From: Arcanobacterium phocae | GTDB lineage: Bacteria; Actinomycetota; Actinomycetes; Actinomycetales; Actinomycetaceae | Reading direction: 5' to 3' | DNA length: 64,000 nt | Assembly: GCF_018913465.1 (NCBI RefSeq) | Contig: NZ_JABAPM010000006.1 | Span: 1 to 64,000 of the forward strand | In this document: positions 53,206 through 62,243 of the stretch, one piece after another | Position numbering within the stretch: position 1 is the first letter of the stretch | Layout of the letters: each line of letters starts with the position of its first letter | Program-made: the position numbers and the translations under genes | The notes under the pieces: model-generated | Told to the model about the DNA's origin: nothing | The model's input: the letters and a program-made list of their open reading frames with translations, nothing else | The model's database searches: none

Positions 53206-56200
53206 GTGAGTTTTTTTAAACGTAATAAGGACACAACTCCGGAGCACAAGGATGATGCGCTAACGCCTGAGATCGCTGTTGAATCACCCAGTACCGAAGC
53301 GCCTACTAAAGCCGACGATGAACCAACTCCCGATGTTCCGCAGCGCCGGCCAGAAATGGTTGCTACACGTGAGCAGATTATGGATGTGGCGTTTGACGGC
53401 TGGCATCAGGAGCTGACTCAACGTGCGTCCGCGGCGGACAAGCGAGAAGCTGAGCGTGCCCCAGGGCGTATTGATTTAACCCAGATTCACCCGACGGCGT
53501 CGGTCCAATTTTACGGTTACCAAGCTACTCGGCTGTCGTCGCTAATCAGAGAAGAACGCTCACTTGCACAGGCGAAGGTTCAACTTGCGCGACTTCGTGA
53601 AGATCTTGATATTACCGCGCAAACGTATGGGCATGCTCCGGCCAGTCTAGCTGTTGGCTCGATGACGTGGACGGAACTGCCGGAGTTATCTCAGAGTGAT
53701 TCGCCTATTGTGCATTATGATGTGACCGGCGAGCTCAAGCTCTCTCCGGATGCTCTGTTAGAGTCAGTGGCAGAGACGATTGACCAAGATGATTCGCACA
53801 TTCGAGAAGCACAAACAATTACTGAAGTTGCCTTGTTCCGTCCAGTGCGGCTCTTTTTCCCATCACAAAAAGAAGCACTGATCCAACTTGTCACTGCAGT
53901 TGAGATTAACCCAGTGGTCATTCGTGCGCTTCGCAATCATGGTGCGGCTGCAGAGGAATTGGCAGCACTGCGTCAGCTGGCAACAGAGGGTGGATCCGTT
54001 GATGTCCTGATCACTCGGTTAAACGAGCTGGGACGTATTTATTTGCCGGGCTTCTCATATGAATCACGGGTCATCTTAGGGTCTTTCTTCCAACCGGAAC
54101 GAATGATGTTGGCAGATCTGGAAGCAATGGAGCCTTACATTCGGACCTCTCCGGTTATGTTGGCGTTGGCTGGCGATCAAGAATCGCGTGATGAGTCTGC
54201 TCAGCCGTTGCCAGCAGGCAATGCGCACGATCGCAACCCGGACCAAGAACGTGGTGTGGGTGATCTCGATGTTGCTGAATTAGATGTTGTTGAGGCAGTT
54301 GCCTCGGGACGTTCGTTGTTAGTTGATTGCCCGCCAGGATCTCAGCGTTCTGCGACGATGGCAGCTATTGCTACAGATACGGTTGCCTCAGGACATTCCT
54401 TGATCATCGTGCCTTCGCGAGCTTCGAGCGCGGCCGACGTCGTCAGTGAACTTGAAAAACACGGTTTAGGCGATCTCATTGCTGATTTTTCAGACGTTGA
54501 AGCCATCCCGATGCGGCTCCGTACTGGAATGCGAGTTGAGCGTCCAGAACTACCACTTGATGAAACTCTGGCGCAGCGCACTGAGCTGATGCGAGTTCGC
54601 TCAACTCTCGAAACTTTTATGCGGGAACTACACGACGTAAGCCCACGCTGGGGCGTATCAGTTTATGATCTGCTCGAAAAGTTAGCGGCGTCTACAGAAG
54701 GTACGCAAGCCCCCTTAACACGGGTCCGCTTTGACAGCGAAACACTAAACAGTTTTGCTGGTGAAGGTTTAACGGCTGTTCGCCACGCGCTAGAACAAGC
54801 GGGTCAGCATCACGCCTTTGACCCATCAGTAGCGCATTGTGCATGGACATCGACTGATATTGCTGATCCAGTCATGGGGCAAAAAGCGCTTGAAGCAGCT
54901 CAGCGGTTACATGAAGAAACAGTTCCTACAGTCGTGAGCCAGTCTTCGCGGGCAGCGGGTGAAACAGGTTTACAGCAGGCGTCTAATCTTGCCCAGTGGC
55001 TGGAACAAATTGACGTACTCGACGGCATTGCGCAGTCATTGGATATCTTCGTTCCACAGATTTTTGAAACCTCTCCGATGGACATGGTTATTGCTACTGC
55101 TTCGCGTGAATGGCGTGATAGTAATGGGCATACTATGCGCGGTGGGGAACGCCGTCGGTTCAAGAAACAAGCGCAGGATCTGGTTCGCCCGGGAGCCATT
55201 GTCAAAGATCTACATGCTGAACTTTCCTTAGTCCAAGAGCGTCGGGAAACTTGGCGACGTTACACTGCAGAAGGTGGCTGGCCACAGTTACCACAGGGCT
55301 TGGCGCATATGCAGGCCACGAGCGCACAGTTGATGGATGATCTGGCTTTCCTCTCCGAGCATCTGGGCAATGTGAACTTTGTAGAGATGCCGTTTGACCA
55401 GTTGCAACGTAGGATTGCTGAATTAGTTGCTGATGGTCCACACATGGAAGTTCTCCCCAAGCGCAACGCGGCTTTGAATGATTTGCGTGAGCGCGGGTTG
55501 GGACGCTTCGTGGACGATATGCTGGAGCGCGAAGTTCTAGTCGAGCATATCGATGCTGAGTTTGACCTTGCATACTGGTCCTCTATTTTTGAGCAGTTAA
55601 TCGTTACGTCGTCTTCGCTTGCTCATCTTGGGCCGCAAGATCTTGCGGATTTATTAGCTTCGTTCCAAGAGCTCGATGCGGCGCATTGCGAGTCTTTGGC
55701 CGGTCCAGTGAAGCTGGCCGTAGTGAATAATGCGCGAGCACTAATGATTGACCGCAAAAACGATACGCTGAAACTTGATGCACTTCTGGCACGCCACGGA
55801 ATATCAGTGTTACGCGATGTGATTGCAACATATCAGCGGCTAGTCCAAGTTGCTCGTCCAGTGTGGATTGTTCCGGCCACTATTGCTGCCGAATTTATTC
55901 CACCGATGCCGTGGGTAGACGTCGTTATGATGGACATTTCAGATAACGCAACTGTTGCATCGGTTGCTTCGACCGTCACCCGCGGCCGACAGATGGTCGT
56001 TTTGGGAGATGTCCGTCGAGCACACATTGTGGAACACGAAAATGGTGCGTTGCGAGCGTTGTCTGGTGTGCTTCCAGTACGAGAGTTACCAACAAACCGT
56101 GCGCGACTCGATGGACTATCACTACGAGCACTGCGTGCTCATGGCTACGACGACGTCCTGCCACAGATCCCCTCAGTTGCATCAGTAAAACAATCGCAAC

Positions 56201-57399
56201 TAGTCGTGGTTGATGGGCGAGGAGTGCCAAGTTCGTCTGCAGATGGTGCGGTTGAAGCACCAAAAGTGGAAGTTGATGCAGTAGTTGATGCTGTGTTGGC
56301 TCATGCTATGAGTAGACCAGATGAGTCCTTAGCTGTCATCACGGTATCGCCGGCGCACGCCCATCGGATTCGCGAAGCTTTGCGTCATTTGGGAACCGAG
56401 TCCAAGGAACTGTCAGCTTTGTATGCCGGCAACAAAGGCGAACCGTTTGTCGTTGTTGATATTTTCTCGGCGGCGAGTGTGCGTCGTGATCACGTGATTT
56501 TGTCCGTAGGCTATGGAAAGACGGTCCACGGCCGAGTGTTACATTCCTTCGGAGCATTATCAACTCCGTTAGGCCTAACCGGCATGATCGACGCCATTGA
56601 AGCTGCGCGTGGATCGATGACCATTATTTCCTCCCTTGCGCCGGGAGATATTTCGTTGAAGCGGGTTTCGACGCCGGGGCCGCGACTACTCGCACAACTT
56701 TTAGCTGAAGCTGGCGGGTACGTTGCAGATAATACTGTTCCGGATTCCGTTGGCGAGATAGCGCCGCTACTTTCAGATTTAGCACGACGGATCGAGAATG
56801 CGGGCTTTGTTACACGAGCTAATGTCGGCCAAGGTGACTGGAGTATTCCACTCATCGTGGGGCATCCAGATATTCCGGGTCAATGGGCAGTAGCCGTTGT
56901 TTATGACGATGTAGCATATGCACGCCAAGCATCACTGCGCCGGCGTGACCGCTACCGTATCGACGCGTTGAAGTATTGTGGATGGGAAGTCTACCAGACG
57001 TTCTCCACGTCACTTTTCGTTGACCCGCAGGGTCAAGCTGAGAAGATTATTGACCTCGTTCGGTCGGTGCTGAATCAAGATGATCCAGACATTGATTTAA
57101 CAGTTCCAGACGTCAACGAATGGGGAGATCCAGCTGCAGAAGAAGAACTTGAAGCTCCCCGCATAGAACCAAAGAAGCGGTCTGCGCGTCCAGCCGTTAT
57201 TCCAGGATTGCAGTTAGCTGGATATACAGATAATGAGCTTGAAGAGCTACTGACGTGGATTGCTTCGGACGAAATTAAACGTACCACCGAGGAATTTGTT
57301 GCTGAACTTCGTAACGAGTTAGCGTTACGGCGCGGTAGTCAGATTGATCGCGTTTTAGCCAATATTGTTCGCCGTGTTGGAGTAGCTAGCGATGAGTAA
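53206..57399 (+). CDS. Very large SF1-helicase-like protein with degenerate ATPase motifs and C-terminal Vsr/MTES_1575-like nuclease domain
   Basis: A 1,397-residue protein. Overall order matches actinobacterial superfamily I helicase/nuclease proteins. The Walker A site near residue 375 reads DCPPGSQRSATMAAIA with no lysine. Walker B near 905 reads DVVMMDISDNA instead of an acidic DE pair. The VGYGKTVHGRV...FGALSTPLGLTGMIDAIEAARG segment corresponds to motifs V/VI but lacks the RAR arginines. The C-terminal domain (~1205-1275) keeps the pattern AVVYDDVAYARQASLRRRDRYRIDALKYCGWEVYQTF in pieces: acidic strand, RxRDRxR and GW, as in Vsr-fold endonucleases. The start GTG has AGGTGA five bases upstream. 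It overlaps the next gene by eight bases. ATP-driven unwinding looks lost; nucleic-acid binding or nicking may remain. Confidence 0.8.
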   Translation: MSFFKRNKDTTPEHKDDALTPEIAVESPSTEAPTKADDEPTPDVPQRRPEMVATREQIMDVAFDGWHQELTQRASAADKREAERAPGRIDLTQIHPTASVQFYGYQATRLSSLIREERSLAQAKVQLARLREDLDITAQTYGHAPASLAVGSMTWTELPELSQSDSPIVHYDVTGELKLSPDALLESVAETIDQDDSHIREAQTITEVALFRPVRLFFPSQKEALIQLVTAVEINPVVIRALRNHGAAAEELAALRQLATEGGSVDVLITRLNELGRIYLPGFSYESRVILGSFFQPERMMLADLEAMEPYIRTSPVMLALAGDQESRDESAQPLPAGNAHDRNPDQERGVGDLDVAELDVVEAVASGRSLLVDCPPGSQRSATMAAIATDTVASGHSLIIVPSRASSAADVVSELEKHGLGDLIADFSDVEAIPMRLRTGMRVERPELPLDETLAQRTELMRVRSTLETFMRELHDVSPRWGVSVYDLLEKLAASTEGTQAPLTRVRFDSETLNSFAGEGLTAVRHALEQAGQHHAFDPSVAHCAWTSTDIADPVMGQKALEAAQRLHEETVPTVVSQSSRAAGETGLQQASNLAQWLEQIDVLDGIAQSLDIFVPQIFETSPMDMVIATASREWRDSNGHTMRGGERRRFKKQAQDLVRPGAIVKDLHAELSLVQERRETWRRYTAEGGWPQLPQGLAHMQATSAQLMDDLAFLSEHLGNVNFVEMPFDQLQRRIAELVADGPHMEVLPKRNAALNDLRERGLGRFVDDMLEREVLVEHIDAEFDLAYWSSIFEQLIVTSSSLAHLGPQDLADLLASFQELDAAHCESLAGPVKLAVVNNARALMIDRKNDTLKLDALLARHGISVLRDVIATYQRLVQVARPVWIVPATIAAEFIPPMPWVDVVMMDISDNATVASVASTVTRGRQMVVLGDVRRAHIVEHENGALRALSGVLPVRELPTNRARLDGLSLRALRAHGYDDVLPQIPSVASVKQSQLVVVDGRGVPSSSADGAVEAPKVEVDAVVDAVLAHAMSRPDESLAVITVSPAHAHRIREALRHLGTESKELSALYAGNKGEPFVVVDIFSAASVRRDHVILSVGYGKTVHGRVLHSFGALSTPLGLTGMIDAIEAARGSMTIISSLAPGDISLKRVSTPGPRLLAQLLAEAGGYVADNTVPDSVGEIAPLLSDLARRIENAGFVTRANVGQGDWSIPLIVGHPDIPGQWAVAVVYDDVAYARQASLRRRDRYRIDALKYCGWEVYQTFSTSLFVDPQGQAEKIIDLVRSVLNQDDPDIDLTVPDVNEWGDPAAEEELEAPRIEPKKRSARPAVIPGLQLAGYTDNELEELLTWIASDEIKRTTEEFVAELRNELALRRGSQIDRVLANIVRRVGVASDE

Positions 57400-57613
57400 G
57401 ACACATGGGCGTCGCGTTGTGCGGTTATCGCGTGTCGATGCGCAACGTTTAGAACGAGGTGAAATTGAATATGCCGAACAGGCACTACATATTTCGGATG
57501 CAGGACCAGTGCTATCGCGGAAGTCTGCTATCGAACCTCCAAAACCAGTGAACCTGTCACCACACGAGCGGGAACTGATTGACAACATTCCGCCGCATTT
57601 TGGGAAAATCTAA
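57392..57613 (+). CDS. Small basic protein coupled to the helicase-like gene
   Basis: A 73-residue protein starting inside the last codons of the helicase-like gene (8-base overlap), so translation is coupled. The N-terminal 30 residues are basic (MSKTHGRRVVRLSRVDAQRL) and the end is NIPPHFGKI. No known domain recognised. Its position argues that it works with the large protein. Confidence 0.7.
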   Translation: MSKTHGRRVVRLSRVDAQRLERGEIEYAEQALHISDAGPVLSRKSAIEPPKPVNLSPHERELIDNIPPHFGKI

Positions 57614-57615
57614 TA

Positions 57616-57664
57616 CATAGTAAATGGTGGGGCGAGCTACTAGCTCGCCCCACCATTTACTATG
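57616..57664. terminator. Bidirectional terminator, 23-bp perfect stem
   Basis: CATAGTAAATGGTGGGGCGA plus GCT pairs fully with the mirror arm around an ACT loop, exactly filling the gap between two convergent genes. Confidence 0.85.
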
Positions 57665-57670
57665 CGGTGA

Positions 57671-58048
57671 TCAGCGCTGTGCTAACAGATCGCGGATTTC
57701 GGTTAGTAGTGCAACATCTTCTGGAATTGGCTTTGGTGCTTCTTCCTGCTTCTTGCGCTTCTTAAAAGTGTTCATTGGTAAGACAACACAGAAGTAGATT
57801 ACTGCGGAGACAATCAGGAAGTTGACTACTGCAGTGATAAAGAAACCAGGCTGGATGGCGGTGTTTCCGATATGGAATTCGCCAAGATCGTCGAACTTAG
57901 GTTGACCAAAAATTGCTGAAATCAGTGGCATAATAATTTTTTCAGTCAAGGATGAGATGACTGGAGCAAAGGCGGCACCGATAATAACTGCCACAGCCAG
58001 ATCGATTACATTGCCTTTGTTAATGAACTCTTTAAAACCTTTGAGCAC
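57671..58048 (-). CDS. mscL: Large-conductance mechanosensitive channel
   Basis: A 125-residue MscL subunit. N-terminal amphipathic helix (MLKGFKEFINKGN), TM1 with the pore-lining VIDLAVAVIIGAAFAPVISSL, a periplasmic loop, TM2 (FFITAVVNFLIVSAVIYFCVVLP) and a charged cytoplasmic helix (EDVALLTEIRDLL). Emergency valve for hypo-osmotic shock. A SAF-domain gene lies 38 bases upstream on the same strand. Confidence 0.95.
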   Translation of the reverse strand: MLKGFKEFINKGNVIDLAVAVIIGAAFAPVISSLTEKIIMPLISAIFGQPKFDDLGEFHIGNTAIQPGFFITAVVNFLIVSAVIYFCVVLPMNTFKKRKKQEEAPKPIPEDVALLTEIRDLLAQR

Positions 58049-58086
58049 GGAAATTCCTTTGCGGTTGTGAATAGATGTAGGCGTTT

Positions 58087-58740
58087 TTATTGTGAAGCAC
58101 CGGAAAGAACTGCAATAAGTGGAGCGCGAGACCCAGTGCCTAGAACAACCTTAATAGTTGAATCTGGAATTTCGAGGAAGAAATTCATGGTGTCAGGCAC
58201 GTTATGAAGGAAACTCTGTTCACCAGAGTTTTGCGCTATCCCGGCAACTCGAATATGGCGAGCCACTAATTGAGCATCTTGCGGATTTTCTGAAAAAGAA
58301 TCAGGCGCTGGAGCAAATAGATCCACATAGTTTCCGGTATGGAGCATAGCCAACCCGCCGGTATCAGCTAACGAAACCGGGGCAATGACAAATCCTGGTG
58401 CTGCTTGTTCAATAGTGTGCGGCGATAGCACTTGATTCGTCCCGATTGCCTCGCCTGTATTGACAGGAACAAGAAGGTGATGGCCTACGATCTCTTCTGC
58501 GTCTGTGCTCATTCCCGGCAAGACAGCGTGTACGGGTATAAGCTCAATGTCATCATTGGTGAGTTCATAGCCAGCGGGCAACGAGGTGCGTGCGGCAACG
58601 ATCTGGTACTCTGCGGGCTGCGATGCAGCTACAAGTGCCAGTATTTGTTGGATGATGACAGCACAAAGCGCAAAGAATCCAACCCAACGCCATTGCCACA
58701 TTTTTGCCCGGACTCGCTGGGGCCTAACAACAGTAGTCAT
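58087..58740 (-). CDS. SAF-domain membrane protein (CpaB-like)
   Basis: A 217-residue protein. One N-terminal membrane helix (WVGFFALCAVIIQQILALVAA, ~20-40), then a SAF domain (YQIVAARTSLPAGYELTNDDIELIPV, HHLLVPVNTGEAIGTNQVL) and a beta-rich C-terminal part (YVDLFAP). SAF domains occur in Flp-pilus CpaB/RcpC and flagellar FlgA, but no pilus genes are near. Often annotated as Flp pilus assembly CpaB in Actinobacteria; the role here is open. Confidence 0.8.
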   Translation of the reverse strand: MTTVVRPQRVRAKMWQWRWVGFFALCAVIIQQILALVAASQPAEYQIVAARTSLPAGYELTNDDIELIPVHAVLPGMSTDAEEIVGHHLLVPVNTGEAIGTNQVLSPHTIEQAAPGFVIAPVSLADTGGLAMLHTGNYVDLFAPAPDSFSENPQDAQLVARHIRVAGIAQNSGEQSFLHNVPDTMNFFLEIPDSTIKVVLGTGSRAPLIAVLSGASQ

Positions 58741-58833
58741 AGAACTAGTGTGGCAAGTAAAGCTCCGTCGTCGTCAGCAATAACAAAATCTGTGGAAAAA
58801 CTGGTGACGAAGAAAAATGTGGATAATTAATGC

Positions 58834-59451
58834 CTAGATAGTAGGGGCTGCTTCAGTTGCAACCCAGCCCTCTGGAAGCAACGCGAATGGAATCAACACA
58901 TCTAAATCATCTTGTGGCAAGGACTGATCCACAAATTCCCACGGAAAAATCATTTGCGCAATCCGGTGGGTTATTCCCGGTGTCTTCAGTGCGCGATCAT
59001 ACCACCCGCCGCCTTGACCCATCCGCTGCCCAGCATGGGAAAGCGCTAAACCAGGAATGATCAATGCGTCAACAGAGGTCAAAATATCGTTCGAATACGC
59101 ATCGCCAGACGGTTCTGGTGGTCGGCCAGGAGCCAACAACTCCAAGTCGTCACGGCCACGATACTCAGCCCAAGCACGAGTGAGGCCCGGTCCAAGTTTT
59201 GGCAACAAAATCTTTTTCCCAGAATCTGCCAACGCGTCCAAAACTGCAGCAGTAGGAGGCTCAGTTTCCAACGAAACATAGCATGCGACGGTGTTAAAAC
59301 CATGGGTAAAAGCCAATGCAGATTCTACCCATTCATCGGAAAAAAGATGTGCCTTTGCCTTACGCCTATCCCGAATAGCGGCACGGATAGCCTGTTTAGC
59401 TTCCTCAACATCCATGCCAGCAGTGTCAGGTAATGTCAACGCTGAATTCAT
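58834..59451 (-). CDS. 5-formyltetrahydrofolate cyclo-ligase
   Basis: A 205-residue enzyme (MTHFS) converting 5-formyl-THF to 5,10-methenyl-THF with ATP. The N-terminal basic KQAIRAAIRDRRKAK, and the phosphate-binding GQRMGQGGGWYDRAL motif are diagnostic. It is divergent from glp/moeA; the FTHF ligase-MoeA neighbourhood is conserved in Actinobacteria. Confidence 0.93.
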   Translation of the reverse strand: MNSALTLPDTAGMDVEEAKQAIRAAIRDRRKAKAHLFSDEWVESALAFTHGFNTVACYVSLETEPPTAAVLDALADSGKKILLPKLGPGLTRAWAEYRGRDDLELLAPGRPPEPSGDAYSNDILTSVDALIIPGLALSHAGQRMGQGGGWYDRALKTPGITHRIAQMIFPWEFVDQSLPQDDLDVLIPFALLPEGWVATEAAPTI

Positions 59452-59542
59452 ACCTCTATTGTTTCACGAAAAATGCAATTCATACTCACCCTTAAGCGAG
59501 AAGCGGATAAACTAGAACTAGACCCTACATGAAGGAAAGAAA

Positions 59543-60754
59543 ATGAAGTCTGTTGCAGATCATCTTGCCGATTGTTTAGCGATTGCCACGCCGCTGCCGG
59601 CGTTTACTGTAACGCTTCACGATTCCGTCGGCACAATATTGGCAGATAACGTGCGTTCACTTGTGGATTTACCGGCCACTAACCTAGCTGGCAGAGATGG
59701 ATATGCGGTCCGCGCGGCTGATGTGTTTGGAGCAAGCACAACAAACCCAGTGTCACTGCCAGTTATCAGCGAGATTCGTGCAGATGCAACTGATGGGCAA
59801 AGCATTGTGGGGGGAGCGTGTGTTCGTATTTCGTCCGGTGCGCCGATGCCACATGAAGCCGATGCCGTTGTCCCTATCGAGATGACTAATCAGGGACGAG
59901 CGGAGGTGGAAATTCGTGCCACCGTAGAAGCTGGAGCCAACGTGCGACTGCAGGCAGAGGATCTTAGCGCTGGCGCAATTATTCTCGAAGCTGGTGTGCG
60001 TATTGGTTCGCGACAGGTTGCGATGTTAGCTTCCGCTGGTCATTCTCGAGTCATGGTCCATCCGCGGCCACGAGTAGTTATCATGTCGGTTGGCGATGAA
60101 CTCCAAGAACCGGGAACGAATGCGCATCGTGGTCGAGTTTTCGATGCTAACTCCCATGCGTTAGCATCAGCAGTTACTGATGCTGGCGGGGATATTTTCC
60201 GAGTGGGTTCGGTGCCCGACGATGCGCGGCAGTTGCGCGATATGATCGAAGACCAACTGGTTCGCGCGGACATCATTATCACGACCGGCGGATTGTCATA
60301 CGGCGGTGGCGACACGGTCAAAGACGTTATGCACCAGTTAGGTGATGTGCGGTTTGATAATGTTGCAATGTCGCCCGGACGTCAGCTAGGCGTAGGGCGT
60401 ATTGGCAATACAGTTGTCTACTGTCTGCCTGGAAATCCGGTAGCGGCGATTACCAATTTTGAGGTCTTTATTCGTCCGTCGCTGCGGAAGATGGCTGGCC
60501 ATTCCCAGATTCATCGCCAAGCCGTAAAGGCCAAGGTCATCCGTGGCTGGGAGTCTCCGGACGGCCAGCGAGAATTTGTTCGCGCCCGCGTTTTAGGTAA
60601 TCCGCGGGAAGGATATCAGGTGGAGCCAACTGGCGATCCGCGACGTCCTTTACTAACTGCGCTATCAGCGGCAAACTGCTTGGCGATCGTTCCGGAAACC
60701 CAGCGCGTCGTCTCGGTAGGCGAGGAGTTGGTGTGTGAGGTGTTGGATCGCTAA
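59543..60754 (+). CDS. glp: MoeA/gephyrin-like protein (Glp)
   Basis: A 403-residue MoeA-fold protein. Domains: MoeA_N (LPATNLAGRDGYAVRAAD, SSGAPMPHEADAVVPIE), the MoCF-binding domain (SVGDELQEPG, DANSHALASAV, ITTGGLSYGGGDTVKDVM, CLPGNPVAAITNFEVF) and MoeA_C. In molybdenum metabolism it inserts Mo into molybdopterin. In Corynebacterium the paralogue Glp binds FtsZ and a membrane receptor, GlpR, encoded beside it. A gene of that type follows here and no moa/mob genes are in the window, so a divisome role is more likely than a cofactor role. Inference from context. Confidence 0.85.
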   Translation: MKSVADHLADCLAIATPLPAFTVTLHDSVGTILADNVRSLVDLPATNLAGRDGYAVRAADVFGASTTNPVSLPVISEIRADATDGQSIVGGACVRISSGAPMPHEADAVVPIEMTNQGRAEVEIRATVEAGANVRLQAEDLSAGAIILEAGVRIGSRQVAMLASAGHSRVMVHPRPRVVIMSVGDELQEPGTNAHRGRVFDANSHALASAVTDAGGDIFRVGSVPDDARQLRDMIEDQLVRADIIITTGGLSYGGGDTVKDVMHQLGDVRFDNVAMSPGRQLGVGRIGNTVVYCLPGNPVAAITNFEVFIRPSLRKMAGHSQIHRQAVKAKVIRGWESPDGQREFVRARVLGNPREGYQVEPTGDPRRPLLTALSAANCLAIVPETQRVVSVGEELVCEVLDR

Positions 60755-60858
60755 CATCCGCGGTGCTGGTGTGACTCATGTCGGATTTTTCGGCATGATT
60801 AGGCAACACGCCACCCGTAAATATCCGCTTTCTGGCGGGGTTTTACTACCGTGGAGAC

Positions 60859-61788
60859 ATGGGTTTCGGAGGCTTCGGTTTAGCGATCGTCGCAGTCTTT
60901 CTGCTCATCTATCTCGTACCTCATGTGCTACGCCAACGGCAAGTACTTGGAGATGCGCCGATTGATGAACGTTTTGCAGAAGATTTGCGATTGATCGATC
61001 GGCGTACCCTCATGTCGAGTCAGTCTTCAGATGCCCACGGCAAAATTTTTCTAACGGAGCGAATCATGACACCAGCAATGACGAGTGAACAGTTGCGTAA
61101 CGCGGCTCGTGATCGGTCACGCGCCCGCGCTCGGATGGCTACCCGCCATGCGAATCAGATGCGTGGAATGATGATTGGGTTAGTCCTCGTTGTTGCGACG
61201 TTAGGAGCGTGGGGTGTTTTTGCGCTTACTAGCTTACCCTCAGTTGTTGCTATCGTTTCCACGGTAGTGACAGGTGCGTATGGGGCATTGTTCGGTTACG
61301 TTATCAATGAGATGGTGAAAGCCGACGACGCCGATGCCAAACGTATCGCTCATGCCAACAAGGTTCTGCGTGGTCAAGTTAGCATGCCACAGGCTGCTAA
61401 GCCGGCAGAGCATAAAGCTGTTGAAGTAACGGTTTCGGACAATATGAGTGCAGAACAAGAGAACTCTACTACTGCCGAATCCCAAACCACTGCTCTAAGC
61501 GCTCCAGTTCAGAAGCTTTCACGGGAAGAACTTGATGCCCGAACAGCTGCGTTGGCAGTGCCAGCTACGCCGTCGTACACACTGAAGTCTGTTGCACCGT
61601 TTAAGGCTGAAACAGAAGTGGCCGCTAGCGTGCCATTCCGTCCAACTAAGCTCAATGAGCGGCTGGGGGACGAATCGTTGCCAGATGCTCATGATGCCCC
61701 AGAGATGACTGGAAATGAAGAATTGCGTCGCGATGTTCTCGGCGGCGGTTCTACGCTAGATGCGTTGCTGTCACGTCGTCGGGCGTAA
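60859..61788 (+). CDS. glpR: GlpR/SepX-like membrane protein, probable divisome receptor for Glp
   Basis: A 309-residue protein. Short N-terminal membrane helix (FGLAIVAVFLLIYLVPHVL, 5-24), an ~80-residue basic cytoplasmic loop (VLGDAPIDERFAEDLRLIDRR, RARARMATRHANQMR), a helical hairpin of two membrane segments (104-122 and 126-149), and a long, disordered, Ala/Glu-rich C-terminal tail. This layout and its place after a gephyrin-like gene match corynebacterial GlpR, and as I recall Streptomyces SepX. A membrane anchor linking Glp/FtsZ to the division site is expected. Confidence 0.7.
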   Translation: MGFGGFGLAIVAVFLLIYLVPHVLRQRQVLGDAPIDERFAEDLRLIDRRTLMSSQSSDAHGKIFLTERIMTPAMTSEQLRNAARDRSRARARMATRHANQMRGMMIGLVLVVATLGAWGVFALTSLPSVVAIVSTVVTGAYGALFGYVINEMVKADDADAKRIAHANKVLRGQVSMPQAAKPAEHKAVEVTVSDNMSAEQENSTTAESQTTALSAPVQKLSREELDARTAALAVPATPSYTLKSVAPFKAETEVAASVPFRPTKLNERLGDESLPDAHDAPEMTGNEELRRDVLGGGSTLDALLSRRRA

Positions 61789-61790
61789 CT

Positions 61791-62234
61791 ATGACAACCC
61801 TGGTATTTCTTCATTCGCCTGGTCAGTCGCCCTTTGACTGGCGGGAGGTTGCTGACTATTTGCCACCGGCATGGGCGATAGCTGCTCCAGATCTGCGGCA
61901 GTGTCACACCGTAGACGAACTTTGCTCAGCTATTGACCGTGACGCGATGAGCGTATCTGATGAACGAATAATTCTCATAAGCTCTGGTTCTAGTGCAATC
62001 GCGCTAGCGGTATTTAATGAGCGTTACGCACACCGGGTTGAAGGGCTTATTGCTATCGAACCGCGCTGGAAGATATCCATGCGGCAACGATTTACAAAGC
62101 GGAAAAAGCCATTTCTTGATGTTTTGCGCAAGACTCAGATTGTTAAGCCAGCTGACATTACTGAGCTTTCCCATGAAGATACGCAATACCCGGCACAATG
62201 CGCTGCCGCACTATGCCGGGTAATTACGAAATAA
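61791..62234 (+). CDS. Short alpha/beta-hydrolase-like protein
   Basis: A 147-residue protein. The start (TTLVFLHSPGQSPFDWREVADYL) resembles the oxyanion strand-turn of alpha/beta hydrolases, and IILISSGSSAIALAVFNERYAHRVEGLIAIEP resembles the nucleophile elbow, but the GxSxG motif reads SSGSS, and the parts with catalytic Asp and His are absent. About 100 residues shorter than typical. It begins two bases after glpR. Probably a reduced, non-catalytic relative. Confidence 0.6.
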   Translation: MTTLVFLHSPGQSPFDWREVADYLPPAWAIAAPDLRQCHTVDELCSAIDRDAMSVSDERIILISSGSSAIALAVFNERYAHRVEGLIAIEPRWKISMRQRFTKRKKPFLDVLRKTQIVKPADITELSHEDTQYPAQCAAALCRVITK

Positions 62235-62243
62235 TATCAGGTT

